A stretch of DNA of 56,712 nt from an uncultured Clostridia bacterium (GTDB lineage: Bacteria > Bacillota > Clostridia > TANB77 > CAG-508): NCBI GenBank assembly GCA_910589185.1, contig CAJUSU010000008.1:1-56712 (forward strand). The letters run 5' to 3'. Below the pieces are notes generated by a model. It did no database searches. It was not told where the DNA came from and saw only the letters and a list, made by a program, of their open reading frames with translations. Shown here piece by piece: positions 7,239 to 16,271 of the stretch. The stretch's first letter is position 1. Every line of letters begins with the position of its first letter. A program made the translations under genes and the position numbers.

Positions 7239-8447
7239 ATGAAAAAGGGAACCATTGGGATTTGCTCATTAATATTGGCTATTTTAGCTATAGTAGGAAT
7301 TAAAACAATATATTTTTCACAAGAAAAAGGAATGATAGAGAGTAATAGTGAAAGTCATTTAACATATGAAAATATTCTCAATCTAGAAAATAAAGATAGT
7401 AATACTAGTATAACTCAAAATGAAGAGACAATTAGTGGGATTTTTAATGCATATGAACAAAAAGCAAATCAGAAACTTCAAACAATGACATTAGATGAAA
7501 AGATTAGTCAACTATTCTTAGTTCGATTTCCAAATAGTAATGCAAAGGAAATATTAAAGCAATATCAATTTGGAGGATATATTTTCTTTGCAAAGGATTT
7601 TAAAGATAAAACAAAACAACAAGTAATAGATACAATGAAAGAACTTCAAAAAGTAGCGAATATTCCAATATTAACAGCAGTAGATGAAGAAGGTGGAATT
7701 GTAGTAAGGGTGAGTAGTAATTCAAACCTTGCAAAATCTAAATTTAAATCTCCAATGGAATTGTACCAATTAGGCGGGTTTGAACAGATAGAAAAAGATA
7801 CCATAGAAAAAAGCAAACTGTTAAATAGTTTAGGGATAAATTTAAATTTAGCGCCAGTTGTTGATGTATCAACAAATTCAAATGACTATATGTATCAAAG
7901 AACATTAGGACAAGGCACTAAATTAACATCTACTTATGCGAAAACGGTTATTAGTAGCAATAAAGGACACAAGGTATCATATACGCTAAAGCATTTCCCT
8001 GGGTATGGAAATAATATAGATACTCATACTGGAACTGCAATAGATAAAAGAAGTTATCAGGATATTGTAAACAACGACTTGCCTCCATTTAAAGCAGGGA
8101 TAGAGGCAGGGGCAGAAGCAGTATTGATCAGTCATAACATTGTAACAAGTATTGATAAAAACAACCCAGCTTCACTCTCTAAAAAAGTTCATAATTTGTT
8201 GAGAGATGACTTGAATTTTACGGGGATTATTATGACAGATGATTTAGATATGGAAGCTGTAGCAAAAGATGATGATGCAGTTATAAAAGCGATTCAGGCA
8301 GGGAATGACTTAATCATAACAACTGACTACAAAGCAAGTATCTCATCTGTGAAACAAGCTGTAAAAAGTGGTAAGATTAGCGAAAAAACAATTGATCAAG
8401 CAGTGGGCCGTATTCTTGCATGGAAATATGATAAAGGTATGATGTAG
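7239..8447 (+). CDS. Exported glycoside hydrolase family 3 (NagZ-like beta-N-acetylhexosaminidase)
   Basis: ATG 7239 follows AAAGGGG. Residues 1-25 form a signal anchor (lysines, then ICSLILAILAIVGI), so the enzyme is probably outside the membrane. The GH3 barrel covers about 85-400: AVDEEGGIVVRV (sugar-binding loop), KHFPGYGNNIDTHTG (D-x-H dyad) and IIMTDDLDMEAV, whose aspartate after the threonine is the expected nucleophile. Length (402 aa) fits single-domain NagZ-type enzymes, which remove N-acetylglucosamine from muropeptides during wall turnover. Specificity for GlcNAc is inferred from the family. Confidence 0.88.
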   Translation: MKKGTIGICSLILAILAIVGIKTIYFSQEKGMIESNSESHLTYENILNLENKDSNTSITQNEETISGIFNAYEQKANQKLQTMTLDEKISQLFLVRFPNSNAKEILKQYQFGGYIFFAKDFKDKTKQQVIDTMKELQKVANIPILTAVDEEGGIVVRVSSNSNLAKSKFKSPMELYQLGGFEQIEKDTIEKSKLLNSLGINLNLAPVVDVSTNSNDYMYQRTLGQGTKLTSTYAKTVISSNKGHKVSYTLKHFPGYGNNIDTHTGTAIDKRSYQDIVNNDLPPFKAGIEAGAEAVLISHNIVTSIDKNNPASLSKKVHNLLRDDLNFTGIIMTDDLDMEAVAKDDDAVIKAIQAGNDLIITTDYKASISSVKQAVKSGKISEKTIDQAVGRILAWKYDKGMM

Positions 8448-8583
8448 GCTAATGTATTGACAAAGCATTAATATATATTATTGGAAAGTTTAATAAAAGT
8501 GAGATAAATTTCATAGGATACTACACAAAACTTCAAAAATGTGTTACAATGATTTAGAAATAAAAAAACAAGGAGGAATTCAC

Positions 8584-9309
8584 ATGTCAGGACATTCAAA
8601 ATGGCACAATATTCAAGCAAAAAAAGGAAAAGCAGATGCTGCAAGAGGAAAAATATTTACAAAATTAGGTAGAGAATTATTAATTGCTGTAAAACAAGGT
8701 GGACCTGACCCGGCTGGAAACTCTAAATTAAAAGATGTTATTGCAAAATGTAAGGCAGCCAATATGCCAAATGATACGATTAATAATGCAATCAAAAAAG
8801 CAGCAGGAGAAGGCGACAACAAAAATTATGAAGAAATTGTATATGAAGGATATGGCACAAACGGTGTAGCAGTTATTGTAGAAGCAAGTACAGATAATAA
8901 AAATAGAACAGCAGCAGATGTACGCCATGCTTTTGACAAAGCAGGTGGAAATTTAGGAACAACAGGTTGTGTATCTTATTTATTTACGAAAAAAGGCGTT
9001 ATTGTTATAGATAAAACGACAACAAACTTATCAGAAGATGATATGATGATGTTAGCATTAGACAGTGGAGCAGAAGATTTTGAATCAACAGACGAATGCT
9101 ATGAAATTACTACATCACAAGCTGATTTTTCAAAGGTAAGAGAAGCCTTAGAAGCACAAAACTTAGAATTCTTAGAAGCAGAAGTACAAATGGTACCTTC
9201 TACTTATATTGCTTTAAGTGAACAAGATGGAGAAAAAATGCAAAGGCTAATTGATACACTAGAAGATTTAGATGATGTTATGAATGTATATCACAACTGG
9301 GAAGAATAG
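8584..9309 (+). CDS. yebC: YebC/PmpR family protein
   Basis: A full-length (241 aa) member: MSGHSKWHNIQAKKGKADAARGKIFTKLGREL is the invariant N-terminus, and GYGTNGVAVIVEASTDNKNRTAADVRHAFDKAGGNLGTTGCVSYLF the central core. AAGGAGG before ATG 8584 decides the start; an upstream in-frame ATG lacks a site. YebC proteins bind DNA as regulators in some species, and some relatives relieve ribosome stalling at proline stretches. It is monocistronic, with a terminator downstream. Confidence 0.95.
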   Translation: MSGHSKWHNIQAKKGKADAARGKIFTKLGRELLIAVKQGGPDPAGNSKLKDVIAKCKAANMPNDTINNAIKKAAGEGDNKNYEEIVYEGYGTNGVAVIVEASTDNKNRTAADVRHAFDKAGGNLGTTGCVSYLFTKKGVIVIDKTTTNLSEDDMMMLALDSGAEDFESTDECYEITTSQADFSKVREALEAQNLEFLEAEVQMVPSTYIALSEQDGEKMQRLIDTLEDLDDVMNVYHNWEE

Positions 9310-9365
9310 TGTTAGGTTGGGGACATACCTTAAAAAATTAATAAAAATAGTTCTAAAATAAGAAG

Positions 9366-9402
9366 CATAGTCATATATATATTATATGACTATGTTTTTT
9401 TC
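9366..9402 (+). terminator. Intrinsic terminator of yebC
   Basis: CATAGTCATATA pairs with TATATGACTATG, followed by a run of seven T. Confidence 0.85.
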
Positions 9403-9443
9403 TTAGCTCTAGGAACGAAGTGACGTAGAGATAAGTTATGAGA

Positions 9444-9492
9444 AACGATACAAAATCTTAATAACTCTGTTATTTAGATTTTGTTAGTTCGT
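9444..9492 (+). promoter_or_regulatory. Imperfect long hairpin upstream of spoIIIAA
   Basis: ACAAAATCTTAATAAC and GTTATTTAGATTTTGT are near-perfect complements around a three-base loop, extended by ACGA/TCGT. It lies 30 bases before spoIIIAA and has only a weak T tract after it, so it could be a terminator remnant or a leader structure. No clear sigma-G or sigma-E promoter could be fixed by eye. Confidence 0.4.
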
Positions 9493-9520
9493 ATTTATTT
9501 TTATACAAAAGAGGTAATCA

Positions 9521-10421
9521 ATGGATGAAATATTAAACTTCTTTCCGGAAGAGATGAAACAAAAGATAAAACAGAATCTCCTAGAAGATTTAGAGGAAAT
9601 CAGAATAAGAACGAATAAGCCTATTATTTTAAGAAATGGACAAGCAGAAAAGCAAATTTCATTTCCTGTAACGCCAGATACTGTGCTACAGATTTTACAA
9701 AAGATTTGTGAAAATTCTATTTATTCTTATCAAAACCAAATTTGCAATGGCTTTATCACCTTAAAAGGAGGACATCGTGTTGGAATTACAGGAAATGCAG
9801 TAATAAAAGAAGGGCAAGTTATTAACTTGAACTATATTAGTAGCTTGAATTTTAGAATAGCAAGACAAGTTTTCAATTGTAGTACACAAGCCCTAAATTA
9901 TATTTTAAATCCATATAGCAATGATATTTACACAACTTTAATTGTATCTCCACCGGGGTGCCGGGAAAACCACATTATTAAGAGATTTGATTAGAAGAAT
10001 TAGTAATGGTATCCCAGAAATGAATTTTAGAGGAATGACAATTGGAGTAGTAGATGAACGTGGCGAGATATCTGCTACAGATAAAGGGGTTGCGCAAAAT
10101 GACATTGGAATTAGAACAGATGTCATAGAAAATATTTCTAAGCCATTAGGCATGAAAATGTTAGTGCGTTCTATGAGCCCAAAGGTGATTGTAGCAGACG
10201 AAATTGGAAGTATGGAAGATATAGAAGCTATTGAGTATGCAGTTTGCTCAGGAGTAAGAGGAATTTTTACAGCACATGGAGCGAATATGGAAGAATTAAG
10301 ACGAAATCCAATTTTAAGTCAATTGCTTACAAAACAAATGATAGATAGAATTTTATTTTTAGATAACAATAGAAAAATACAACTTGGATATAGCAAGCAA
10401 ACTGCTAAACAAGTTGTTTAA
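9521..10421 (+). CDS. spoIIIAA: Stage III sporulation protein AA, with +1 frame change at a CGG codon
   Basis: The AAA-type ATPase of the mother-cell SpoIIIA channel complex. The reading frame is 9521-9961 joined to 9963-10421. At codon 148 the frame meets CGG (9962-9964); skipping its C gives GGG and completes the Walker A loop PPGCGKTT, followed by LLRDLIRRIS, VVDERGEI and the Walker B region KVIVADEIG. Unshifted, translation ends at 9994 in non-homologous residues. The joined product (299 aa) has normal family length. All downstream motifs are intact, arguing against a decayed gene. It is the first gene of spoIIIAA-AH, with spoIIIAB 11 bases downstream. Confidence 0.9.
9962..9965 (+). other. 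CGG +1 recoding site in spoIIIAA (TGC CGG G)
   Basis: Zero-frame CGG at 9962-9964; the +1 frame reads GGG (Gly) at 9963-9965, the second-to-last glycine of Walker A. Unshifted translation stops after ten more codons. Confidence 0.8.
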
Positions 10422-10432
10422 GGAGGATATAT

Positions 10433-10942
10433 ATGATTTTTTTCAAGATTATTTTATTAATTTCCATTATAGTAGCTAGTACGTTACTTGGTATTCTATT
10501 TTCTAAAAAATATTCCAACCGTGAAAAAGAACTAAAAGAAATGAAAAGTGCATTAAACATATTTGCGACTAAAATTAAATTTACTTATGAACCAATTCCA
10601 AATGTATTTTTAGAAATTGCTAACAAAATTGAAGGAAATGTTGGTCAAATTTTTGCAAGAGCTTCTAACAGAATGAAAGAAGAAAACGCAGGAGATGCTT
10701 GGGCAAATGCTTTTACAGATGTACCTAACAATTTAACGAAAGAAGATATTACCATTCTGTCTAATTTAGGAAGATTACTTGGACAAACTGATGTAGAAGG
10801 GCAAATTAGTGAAATTGAAGTAGTAGTGCAGTTTCTAGATACGCAATTAGAGCAAGCAAAACAAGAAAAAATCAGGAATGAAAAAATGTATCGTACTTTA
10901 GGAATTGTAGGCGGTTTAACAATTGCAATTATTCTAATTTAA
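10433..10942 (+). CDS. spoIIIAB: Stage III sporulation protein AB
   Basis: A 169-residue protein with an N-terminal membrane helix (about 4-22), a central amphipathic region including FTYEPIPNVFLEIANKIEGNVGQIFARAS, and a C-terminal hydrophobic segment (GIVGGLTIAIILI). The layout is like GspF-type platform proteins, as known for SpoIIIAB. AAGGAGG precedes the ATG. It acts in the mother-cell outer forespore membrane as part of the SpoIIIA-SpoIIQ feeding-tube complex. Confidence 0.92.
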   Translation: MIFFKIILLISIIVASTLLGILFSKKYSNREKELKEMKSALNIFATKIKFTYEPIPNVFLEIANKIEGNVGQIFARASNRMKEENAGDAWANAFTDVPNNLTKEDITILSNLGRLLGQTDVEGQISEIEVVVQFLDTQLEQAKQEKIRNEKMYRTLGIVGGLTIAIILI

Positions 10943-10952
10943 GGAGGAGAAC

Positions 10953-11147
10953 ATGGATATTAGTTTATTATTTAAGATAGCAGCAATAGGAATTTTAGTA
11001 GCAGTGCTTTATCAAGTGCTTGTAAGAGCAGGCAGAGAAGACCAAGCAATGATGACAACACTTGCCGGGTTAATTATTGTATTAACACTTGTAATCAAAG
11101 AAATTAGTACTTTATTTACAAGTGTAAGGACAATGTTTGGGCTATAA
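10953..11147 (+). CDS. spoIIIAC: Stage III sporulation protein AC
   Basis: A 64-residue, two-helix membrane protein (MDISLLFKIAAIGILVAVLYQVL and MTTLAGLIIVLTLVIKEISTLF). Size, sequence and position are exactly those of SpoIIIAC. AAGGAGG precedes the ATG. It lies between spoIIIAB and spoIIIAD in the mother-cell channel operon. Confidence 0.95.
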   Translation: MDISLLFKIAAIGILVAVLYQVLVRAGREDQAMMTTLAGLIIVLTLVIKEISTLFTSVRTMFGL

Positions 11148-11175
11148 GCTTATTAGTATAAAGATGGGAGAAGCA

Positions 11176-11562
11176 ATGGACATTATTAAAATAATTGGAA
11201 TAGGATTAATTGCATTAATTATCATTATTATTGTCAAGCAATACAGACCGGAATTTACCATTTATGTTTCTTTAGTGGCAGGGGCTTTAATTTTATTAAT
11301 GGTAATGGACAAGATAGGTGGAATTATAGATTTACTAACTTCTCTATCTAGCAAAACTGCCATTAACAATGAATTTTTAGTATTACTCATCAAAATTACA
11401 GGAATTGCTTTTTTGACGGAATTTGCAGTTAGTATTTGTAAAGATTCGGGAGAAGCAGCAATTGCTAGCAAAGTAGATTTAGGTGGTAAAGTCATTATTA
11501 TTTCCATGTCTATTCCTATCATTGCCAGTTTGTTAGAAACCATTTTGAAGATATTGCCATGA
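11176..11562 (+). CDS. spoIIIAD: Stage III sporulation protein AD
   Basis: ATG 11176 (MDIIKIIGIGLIALIIIIIVKQYRPEF) is the conserved start; a longer in-frame start at 11137 lies within spoIIIAC and lacks family similarity. The 128-residue product has three to four hydrophobic segments and the family motif LLIKITGIAFLTEFAVSICKDSGE. It is a membrane component of the SpoIIIA complex. Confidence 0.93.
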   Translation: MDIIKIIGIGLIALIIIIIVKQYRPEFTIYVSLVAGALILLMVMDKIGGIIDLLTSLSSKTAINNEFLVLLIKITGIAFLTEFAVSICKDSGEAAIASKVDLGGKVIIISMSIPIIASLLETILKILP

Positions 11563-11608
11563 GGGTTTGTGCCTACATTACAAACTCAAAGCATAAGAAG
11601 GGAGAAAA

Positions 11609-12766
11609 ATGAAGAAAAAATTAATCGTATTTTTAATAGTATTTTTTTGCATTTCTCCCATCAGTTATGCAGAGGAGGAAACTGCTTCACAAGAAGAAAT
11701 TTTATCTTCTCAACAAGATAGTTTAAATATTTCTAGCTTTATCAAAGAAGCACAAAAATACACTACAGATACTTTCGAAGATTTAGACTTAGGAGAACTA
11801 TTTTCCTCAGCCATTACAGGAAATATTGACAATGAGACACTTTTAAAAGCATTTTCTAAAATAATAGGGAAAGAAGTACTCAGCTGTATTAATATTTTAG
11901 GAAGTATTGTCATTATTATTGTCATACATAGCATATTAAAAAGTATTAGTGAGGGGTTAGAAAATAAATCGATATCACAAATTACCTACTATGTGCAATA
12001 CATATTAATCGTTACATTAATCATGAAAAACTTTGCCGATATTTTAACAATGGTAAGGACAAGCATTGATAGTTTAGTTGGCTTTATGAATAGTCTAGTA
12101 CCTTTGCTCATTACCTTAATGCTTACAACTGGGAATATAGCATCAGCAGGAATTACAGAACCAATCATCTTATTTATCATCACTTTTATTGGGAACTTTA
12201 TCACAACAGTTCTAATCCCGTTTATATTAATCGCAAATGTATTAGGAATTGTATCAAAGGTATCTCCAAGAGTACAAGTGGACAAGTTATCAAAGTTTTT
12301 TAATTCTTCGGTGGTATGGGTGTTAGGAATTGTCTTAACTATATTTGTAGGAGTTTTGTCAGTAGAGGGAAGCTTAAGTAGTACAGTAGATGGAATTACT
12401 GCTAAAACTGCAAAAGCAGCAGTCACCAATTTTATACCAGTAGTAGGAAAAATTTTAGGAGATGCAGTCGACACTGTTATAGGGTGTAGCAATGTGCTAA
12501 AAAATGCAGTAGGAATAGTTGGAGTTATTGTCATTGTCTGTATTTGTATAGGGCCAATTATTAAACTAGCTGTCCTGATGGCTTTATACTACTTAGCAGG
12601 AGCAATTTGTCAGCCTATTGCAGATGAAAAGATAGTCAAATTACTAGACCAAATGGGCGATACTTTCAAAATGCTACTGGCTATTATGTGTAGTGTATCT
12701 GTTATGCTAATTGTAGGAACTACATTAGTGATTAAAATAACAAACAGTGGACTAATGTATCGCTAA
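11609..12766 (+). CDS. spoIIIAE: Stage III sporulation protein AE
   Basis: A 385-residue protein with a cleavable signal (MKKKLIVFLIVFFCISPISYA-EE) and at least six later membrane helices, including LVPLLITLMLTTGNIASAGITEPIILF and the C-terminal CQPIADEKIVKLLDQMGDTFKMLLAIMCS block typical of SpoIIIAE. It is the polytopic core of the mother-cell SpoIIIA complex. AGGGAGA precedes the ATG. A 31-bp perfect palindromic repeat separates it from spoIIIAF. Confidence 0.95.
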   Translation: MKKKLIVFLIVFFCISPISYAEEETASQEEILSSQQDSLNISSFIKEAQKYTTDTFEDLDLGELFSSAITGNIDNETLLKAFSKIIGKEVLSCINILGSIVIIIVIHSILKSISEGLENKSISQITYYVQYILIVTLIMKNFADILTMVRTSIDSLVGFMNSLVPLLITLMLTTGNIASAGITEPIILFIITFIGNFITTVLIPFILIANVLGIVSKVSPRVQVDKLSKFFNSSVVWVLGIVLTIFVGVLSVEGSLSSTVDGITAKTAKAAVTNFIPVVGKILGDAVDTVIGCSNVLKNAVGIVGVIVIVCICIGPIIKLAVLMALYYLAGAICQPIADEKIVKLLDQMGDTFKMLLAIMCSVSVMLIVGTTLVIKITNSGLMYR

Positions 12767-12787
12767 AATGTCGCATTAGGGGACACA

Positions 12788-12879
12788 TGTCAGTTTAGGG
12801 ACGTTAGTTTAACTGACAAGAATAAAATAATGTCAGTTAGGAGACAGATGTCAGTTAAACTAACGTCCCTAAACTGACA
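12788..12879. repeat. Perfect 31-bp inverted repeat between spoIIIAE and spoIIIAF
   Basis: Arms 12788-12818 and 12849-12879 are exact reverse complements (31 of 31) around a 30-base loop. The right part, 12831-12879, recurs with three differences at 28954-29002. It can form a very stable hairpin inside the spoIIIA operon but lacks a terminator T tract. It looks like a REP/MITE-type mobile palindrome rather than a gene-specific control element. Confidence 0.85.
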
Positions 12880-12891
12880 TGAGGAGAAATT

Positions 12892-13539
12892 ATGGAATGG
12901 ATGAGTGGCTGGATTCAAGGTATTATCATTGCAGTGATTATTAGTACGATTATTGAAATGATACTGCCAGAAGGAACTAGTAAAAAATACATTAAAGTAG
13001 TAATTGGTGTGTATATTTTGTTTTCTATTGTATCACCAGTAATTAGTAAAGTGACAGGAAATGAATTTAGAGTATCTGATATTATAGATTTAGAAAAATA
13101 TATGGAAAAGTCTAAAGAGAGTAGTAGCATGCAAAATCAACTAACCAACCAAAATCAAAGTCAAATTAAAGATATTTATTTAAGTAGTATCAAAAGCGAT
13201 ATTAAGCAAAAAATAGAAAACAAGGGCTATCAAGTGCAAAGTATCAATTTAGAGGTGGAAAATGATGAACAATATACTTTGAAGCAATTGAGATTACAAG
13301 TTTCAAAGGAAGCAATAGAAACAAATAGTCAAGCTACTAATAAAAATACAAACAAAAAAGTAGAAGATGTAAAAGAAGTAAATATTCAAATAGGAAACAA
13401 CGAACAAACCTCGAATAATTCAAAGGAAAATACACAGAATAAGAAGAATATGATTTCTAGTCAAAATAGAAAAGAGTTAAAAGATTATTTAAGTAGTGTG
13501 TATGAAATAAGTACAAAAAATATTTTCATAAATGAGTAA
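12892..13539 (+). CDS. spoIIIAF: Stage III sporulation protein AF
   Basis: A 215-residue protein with two N-terminal membrane helices (WIQGIIIAVIISTIIEMILP and KYIKVVIGVYILFSIVSPVI) containing the family signature, then a soluble domain with a long Gln/Asn/Lys-rich insert (about 75-190) and a conserved C-terminal strand (LKDYLSSVYEISTKNIFINE). Membrane part of the SpoIIIA complex with a ring-building-like soluble domain. AGGAGAAA precedes the start. Confidence 0.9.
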   Translation: MEWMSGWIQGIIIAVIISTIIEMILPEGTSKKYIKVVIGVYILFSIVSPVISKVTGNEFRVSDIIDLEKYMEKSKESSSMQNQLTNQNQSQIKDIYLSSIKSDIKQKIENKGYQVQSINLEVENDEQYTLKQLRLQVSKEAIETNSQATNKNTNKKVEDVKEVNIQIGNNEQTSNNSKENTQNKKNMISSQNRKELKDYLSSVYEISTKNIFINE

Positions 13540-13553
13540 AGGAGGACATATAT

Positions 13554-14171
13554 ATGCTAAAGGACAAGATTAAAAATTTTCTAACAAAAGAACAAGAGGG
13601 AGATAATAAAAAGAAGATTGAGAATTTAGCAGTGTTTGTAGTAATACTAATTGTTACTTTAATTGCGATTAATTTGATATGGAATAGTGGTGGAAAGAAA
13701 AAAGAAGATACTTCAGATGACCCAAATAAAAAACTGGCAGGAATAGAAACTAGTTCTAGCATACAAACAAATGGAATTGCACAAGATACCTTATCTATTC
13801 AATTAGAGGAAATATTAGGAAAAATAGAAGGCGTGGGAAAAGTAAAAGTTTTAATTACTTATTCACAAACGAATGAAACAATTCCTATGTATAATGAAGA
13901 TACTTCTCAAAAAGATACAGAGGAAAAGGATACCAGTGGAGGAACCAGAAAGGTTACTGAAACAGATAGTAAAAAGGAAATTATTTACCAAGAAAATAAT
14001 GGAGAGAAAATACCGATTACCAAAAGTATTGTAAGTCCAAAAATAGAAGGAGCCATCATTACTGCACAAGGAGCAGGAAATGCTGTGGTAAAAACGAATA
14101 TTATACAAGCGGTGGAGGCAGTAACAGGAATTTCCTCTCATAAAATTCAAGTGTTTTCTATGAGTGAATAA
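13554..14171 (+). CDS. spoIIIAG: Stage III sporulation protein AG
   Basis: A 205-residue protein with one N-terminal membrane helix (about 25-45), then LEEILGKIEGVGKVKVLITY, a ring-building motif domain, an insertion rich in acidic, Lys and Thr residues (about 110-150), and the conserved VVSPKIEGAIITAQGAGNAVVKTNIIQAVEAVTGISSHKIQVFSM end. SpoIIIAG forms a large ring in the intermembrane space. AAGGAGG lies upstream; it is 14 bases after spoIIIAF. Confidence 0.93.
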   Translation: MLKDKIKNFLTKEQEGDNKKKIENLAVFVVILIVTLIAINLIWNSGGKKKEDTSDDPNKKLAGIETSSSIQTNGIAQDTLSIQLEEILGKIEGVGKVKVLITYSQTNETIPMYNEDTSQKDTEEKDTSGGTRKVTETDSKKEIIYQENNGEKIPITKSIVSPKIEGAIITAQGAGNAVVKTNIIQAVEAVTGISSHKIQVFSMSE

Positions 14172-14232
14172 AGTACATAAAATTTTACGAAAGAAAAGAA
14201 TATAAAAAGCAAAAGAAAGGAAAAGGGAGAAA

Positions 14233-14934
14233 ATGAAAAACTTAAATTTAAAGAAAAATCAGGTAGTGATTTTTGTAGTAGCTTTAATGCTAGTAGCAGC
14301 AGGTTATTTAAATTTTAGTAATGAACAAAATTTGTTGCCAACGAGTAGTTTAGCAGATTCTGAACAAATGGCAGCAATTGGAGATGCGACATTAGTTAGT
14401 GCAAATGAAACAACTACAAACTCAGCAGTAACAAATACGATGAATGATACAGCCAATCATACTACACAAAATAGTAGTACTCAAGCAAATAGTAATGTAC
14501 AAACTAGTGAAAATATGCAAACAAATATGAATGCACAGACTAATAGTCAAGTTCCTACAAATCAAACAAATAATGTTCCACAAACAGATAATAGCTATTA
14601 CACACAATCAAAGCTAGATAGAGATAAAATGTATTCACAAATGTTAGAAAATTACCAAAAGATATTAGAAGCAGATAACTTGAGTACAGAGGAAAAGACA
14701 GCTGCGCAAGAAGAAATCAAAAAAATCAATAATGAGAAAAATGCTATTATGATAGCAGAAAATTTGATTAAAACAAAAGGCTTTGAAGAAGTTTTATTAT
14801 TTGTGAATAATGGAAATGTGAGTGTAGTGGTAAGAGCAGAAAAATTAGATGAAAGTCAGATTGCGCAAATTCAAAATATTGTGACAAGAGAGCTAAATGT
14901 TAAGGTCACAAAAATTAATGTGAGTGTAAAGTAG
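14233..14934 (+). CDS. spoIIIAH: Stage III sporulation protein AH
   Basis: A 233-residue protein with one membrane helix (about 10-27), a long Asn/Thr/Gln-rich linker (about 55-125) and a C-terminal ring-building domain (about 150-233: IAENLIKTKGFEEVLLFVNNGNVSVVVRAEKLDESQIAQIQNIVTRELNV). SpoIIIAH binds forespore SpoIIQ and forms a ring across the two membranes. It is the last gene of the operon and a terminator follows. Confidence 0.93.
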   Translation: MKNLNLKKNQVVIFVVALMLVAAGYLNFSNEQNLLPTSSLADSEQMAAIGDATLVSANETTTNSAVTNTMNDTANHTTQNSSTQANSNVQTSENMQTNMNAQTNSQVPTNQTNNVPQTDNSYYTQSKLDRDKMYSQMLENYQKILEADNLSTEEKTAAQEEIKKINNEKNAIMIAENLIKTKGFEEVLLFVNNGNVSVVVRAEKLDESQIAQIQNIVTRELNVKVTKINVSVK

Positions 14935-14948
14935 GTGAATATTAATAG

Positions 14949-14985
14949 AAAAGGGTGCACTTCAAAGTAGCACTCTTTTATTTTT
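14949..14985 (+). terminator. Terminator of the spoIIIA operon
   Basis: AAAAGGGTGC (14949-14958) pairs with GCACTCTTTT (14970-14979), followed by ATTTTT. Confidence 0.85.
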
Positions 14986-15038
14986 GAGTATAGCAAAGTT
15001 AGAGATTTATTTTGCTTAGCTAAATTTTTAATAAAATA

Positions 15039-15066
15039 TTGTATTTTTTCAATTTATTGATATAAT
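15039..15066 (+). promoter_or_regulatory. Promoter of pfkA
   Basis: TTGTAT (15039-15044), 16 bases, TATAAT (15061-15066), about 45 bases before the pfkA start. Confidence 0.55.
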
Positions 15067-15110
15067 AAGAAAGAATAAATATACGTACGGTATAAACTAA
15101 GGAGGATTTT

Positions 15111-16253
15111 ATGATAAAGAGAGTAGCTATTTTAGCAAATGGTGGAGATGTATCAGGATTTAATGCAGTTATTAGAGCTATTATTAAAACAGCTGAAAAC
15201 AATAATGTAGAATGTTATGGATTTATTGAGGGATATAAAGGATTACTAGAAAATAATTATGTACAATTATGTACTCATGCAACAGGAAATGCAATTGGAA
15301 TTTTACCAAAAGGTGGTTCGATTATTGGATCTTCTACTAATTCTAATGTATTTAATTATCCAGTAGAAGAAAATGGAGAAATTGTCTATAAAGACCTATC
15401 AGACCAATGCGTAGAAAATATCAAAAAAGATGGAATAGACTGCTTATTTACGTTAGGAGGAGATGGAACTCAGAAGTCAGCAAGAGATTTATCACTAAAA
15501 GGAATTAATGTCATTGGTGTTCCAAAAACGATCGACAATGATGTTGCATGCACAGAAATTACTTTTGGATATAATACTGCTGTATCTGTTGCAGCAGACG
15601 CATTAGATAGACTTCATACAACAGGTGCTACACATCACAGAATTATGGTATTAGAGGTTATGGGAAGATATGCAGGTTGGATAGCATTAGAAGCAGCCAT
15701 TGCAGGAGGAGCAGATGTAGCGCTAATTCCAGAAATTCCATACGATATTAATAAAGCGGCACAAAAAATTATTAATCGTAAAAATAGAGGAAAGAGTTTT
15801 AGTGTAGTAGTTGTAGCAGAGGGAGCAAAACCAATAGGTGGAGAAATTAGTGTAAAGGCAGTGCGCAATAAAGGAAAAGGCGTGGATAACAACAAATTAG
15901 GTGGAGCGGGTGAAAAAGTGGCAGCAGCATTACAAGAGTTAACAGGATTAGAGGCTAGATGCACAGTTTTAGGGTATATGCAAAGAGGTGGAACACCAAC
16001 AGCTTTTGACAGAGTGCTTTCAACAAAGTATGGAGCAATGGCAATGGAACTTGCATTACAAGAAAAATTTAATGTATTAACAGTTATTAAAGACGGAAGA
16101 CTAGATTATGTGCCAATAGAAGATGTAGTAGGAAATAATAAAGAAATAGGAGCTGTTTCAGGAAATACACCAGAAAGTAATATACGTAAAGTAAATATGG
16201 ACCACGATTTAATTAAAACAGCCAGACATATAGGCATTAACTTAGGTGATTAA
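15111..16253 (+). CDS. pfkA: 6-phosphofructokinase, G/K (group III-like) active site
   Basis: A 380-residue phosphofructokinase: NGGDVSGFNAVIR at the start, GGDGT at residues 116-120, PKTIDNDV at 138-145, then MGRYAGW and GYMQRGG. The glycine in GGDG is the ATP-type residue; the lysine in PKTIDND is usual in pyrophosphate enzymes and in ATP enzymes of group III. The Gly/Lys combination suggests ATP use without classic PfkA allostery; that is family inference. Glycolysis, cytoplasm. AAGGAGG precedes the ATG; argS follows 18 bases downstream. Confidence 0.88.
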   Translation: MIKRVAILANGGDVSGFNAVIRAIIKTAENNNVECYGFIEGYKGLLENNYVQLCTHATGNAIGILPKGGSIIGSSTNSNVFNYPVEENGEIVYKDLSDQCVENIKKDGIDCLFTLGGDGTQKSARDLSLKGINVIGVPKTIDNDVACTEITFGYNTAVSVAADALDRLHTTGATHHRIMVLEVMGRYAGWIALEAAIAGGADVALIPEIPYDINKAAQKIINRKNRGKSFSVVVVAEGAKPIGGEISVKAVRNKGKGVDNNKLGGAGEKVAAALQELTGLEARCTVLGYMQRGGTPTAFDRVLSTKYGAMAMELALQEKFNVLTVIKDGRLDYVPIEDVVGNNKEIGAVSGNTPESNIRKVNMDHDLIKTARHIGINLGD

Positions 16254-16271
16254 AAGAATGGAGAGAAATAT

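Noticed and set aside
9310..9340. Third copy of the spoIIIA palindromic repeat (GTTGGGGACA at about 9316)
   Set aside because: Only about ten bases resemble the repeat; no arm or dyad is present.
9521..9994. Reading spoIIIAA, fba, smpB, uvrB and uvrA as simple pseudogenes (first case shown)
   Set aside because: All have exactly one frame change, no other stops, intact catalytic motifs and normal joined lengths; five unrelated conserved genes decaying by the same C insertion before a glycine codon is unlikely.
9942..10421. A separate gene starting inside spoIIIAA after the frame change
   Set aside because: It has no ribosome binding site and begins within the Walker A loop; it is the continuation of spoIIIAA.
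11989..12534. Long antisense open frame inside spoIIIAE
   Set aside because: It lies opposite a confident gene, has no ribosome binding site and is a shadow of its codon pattern.
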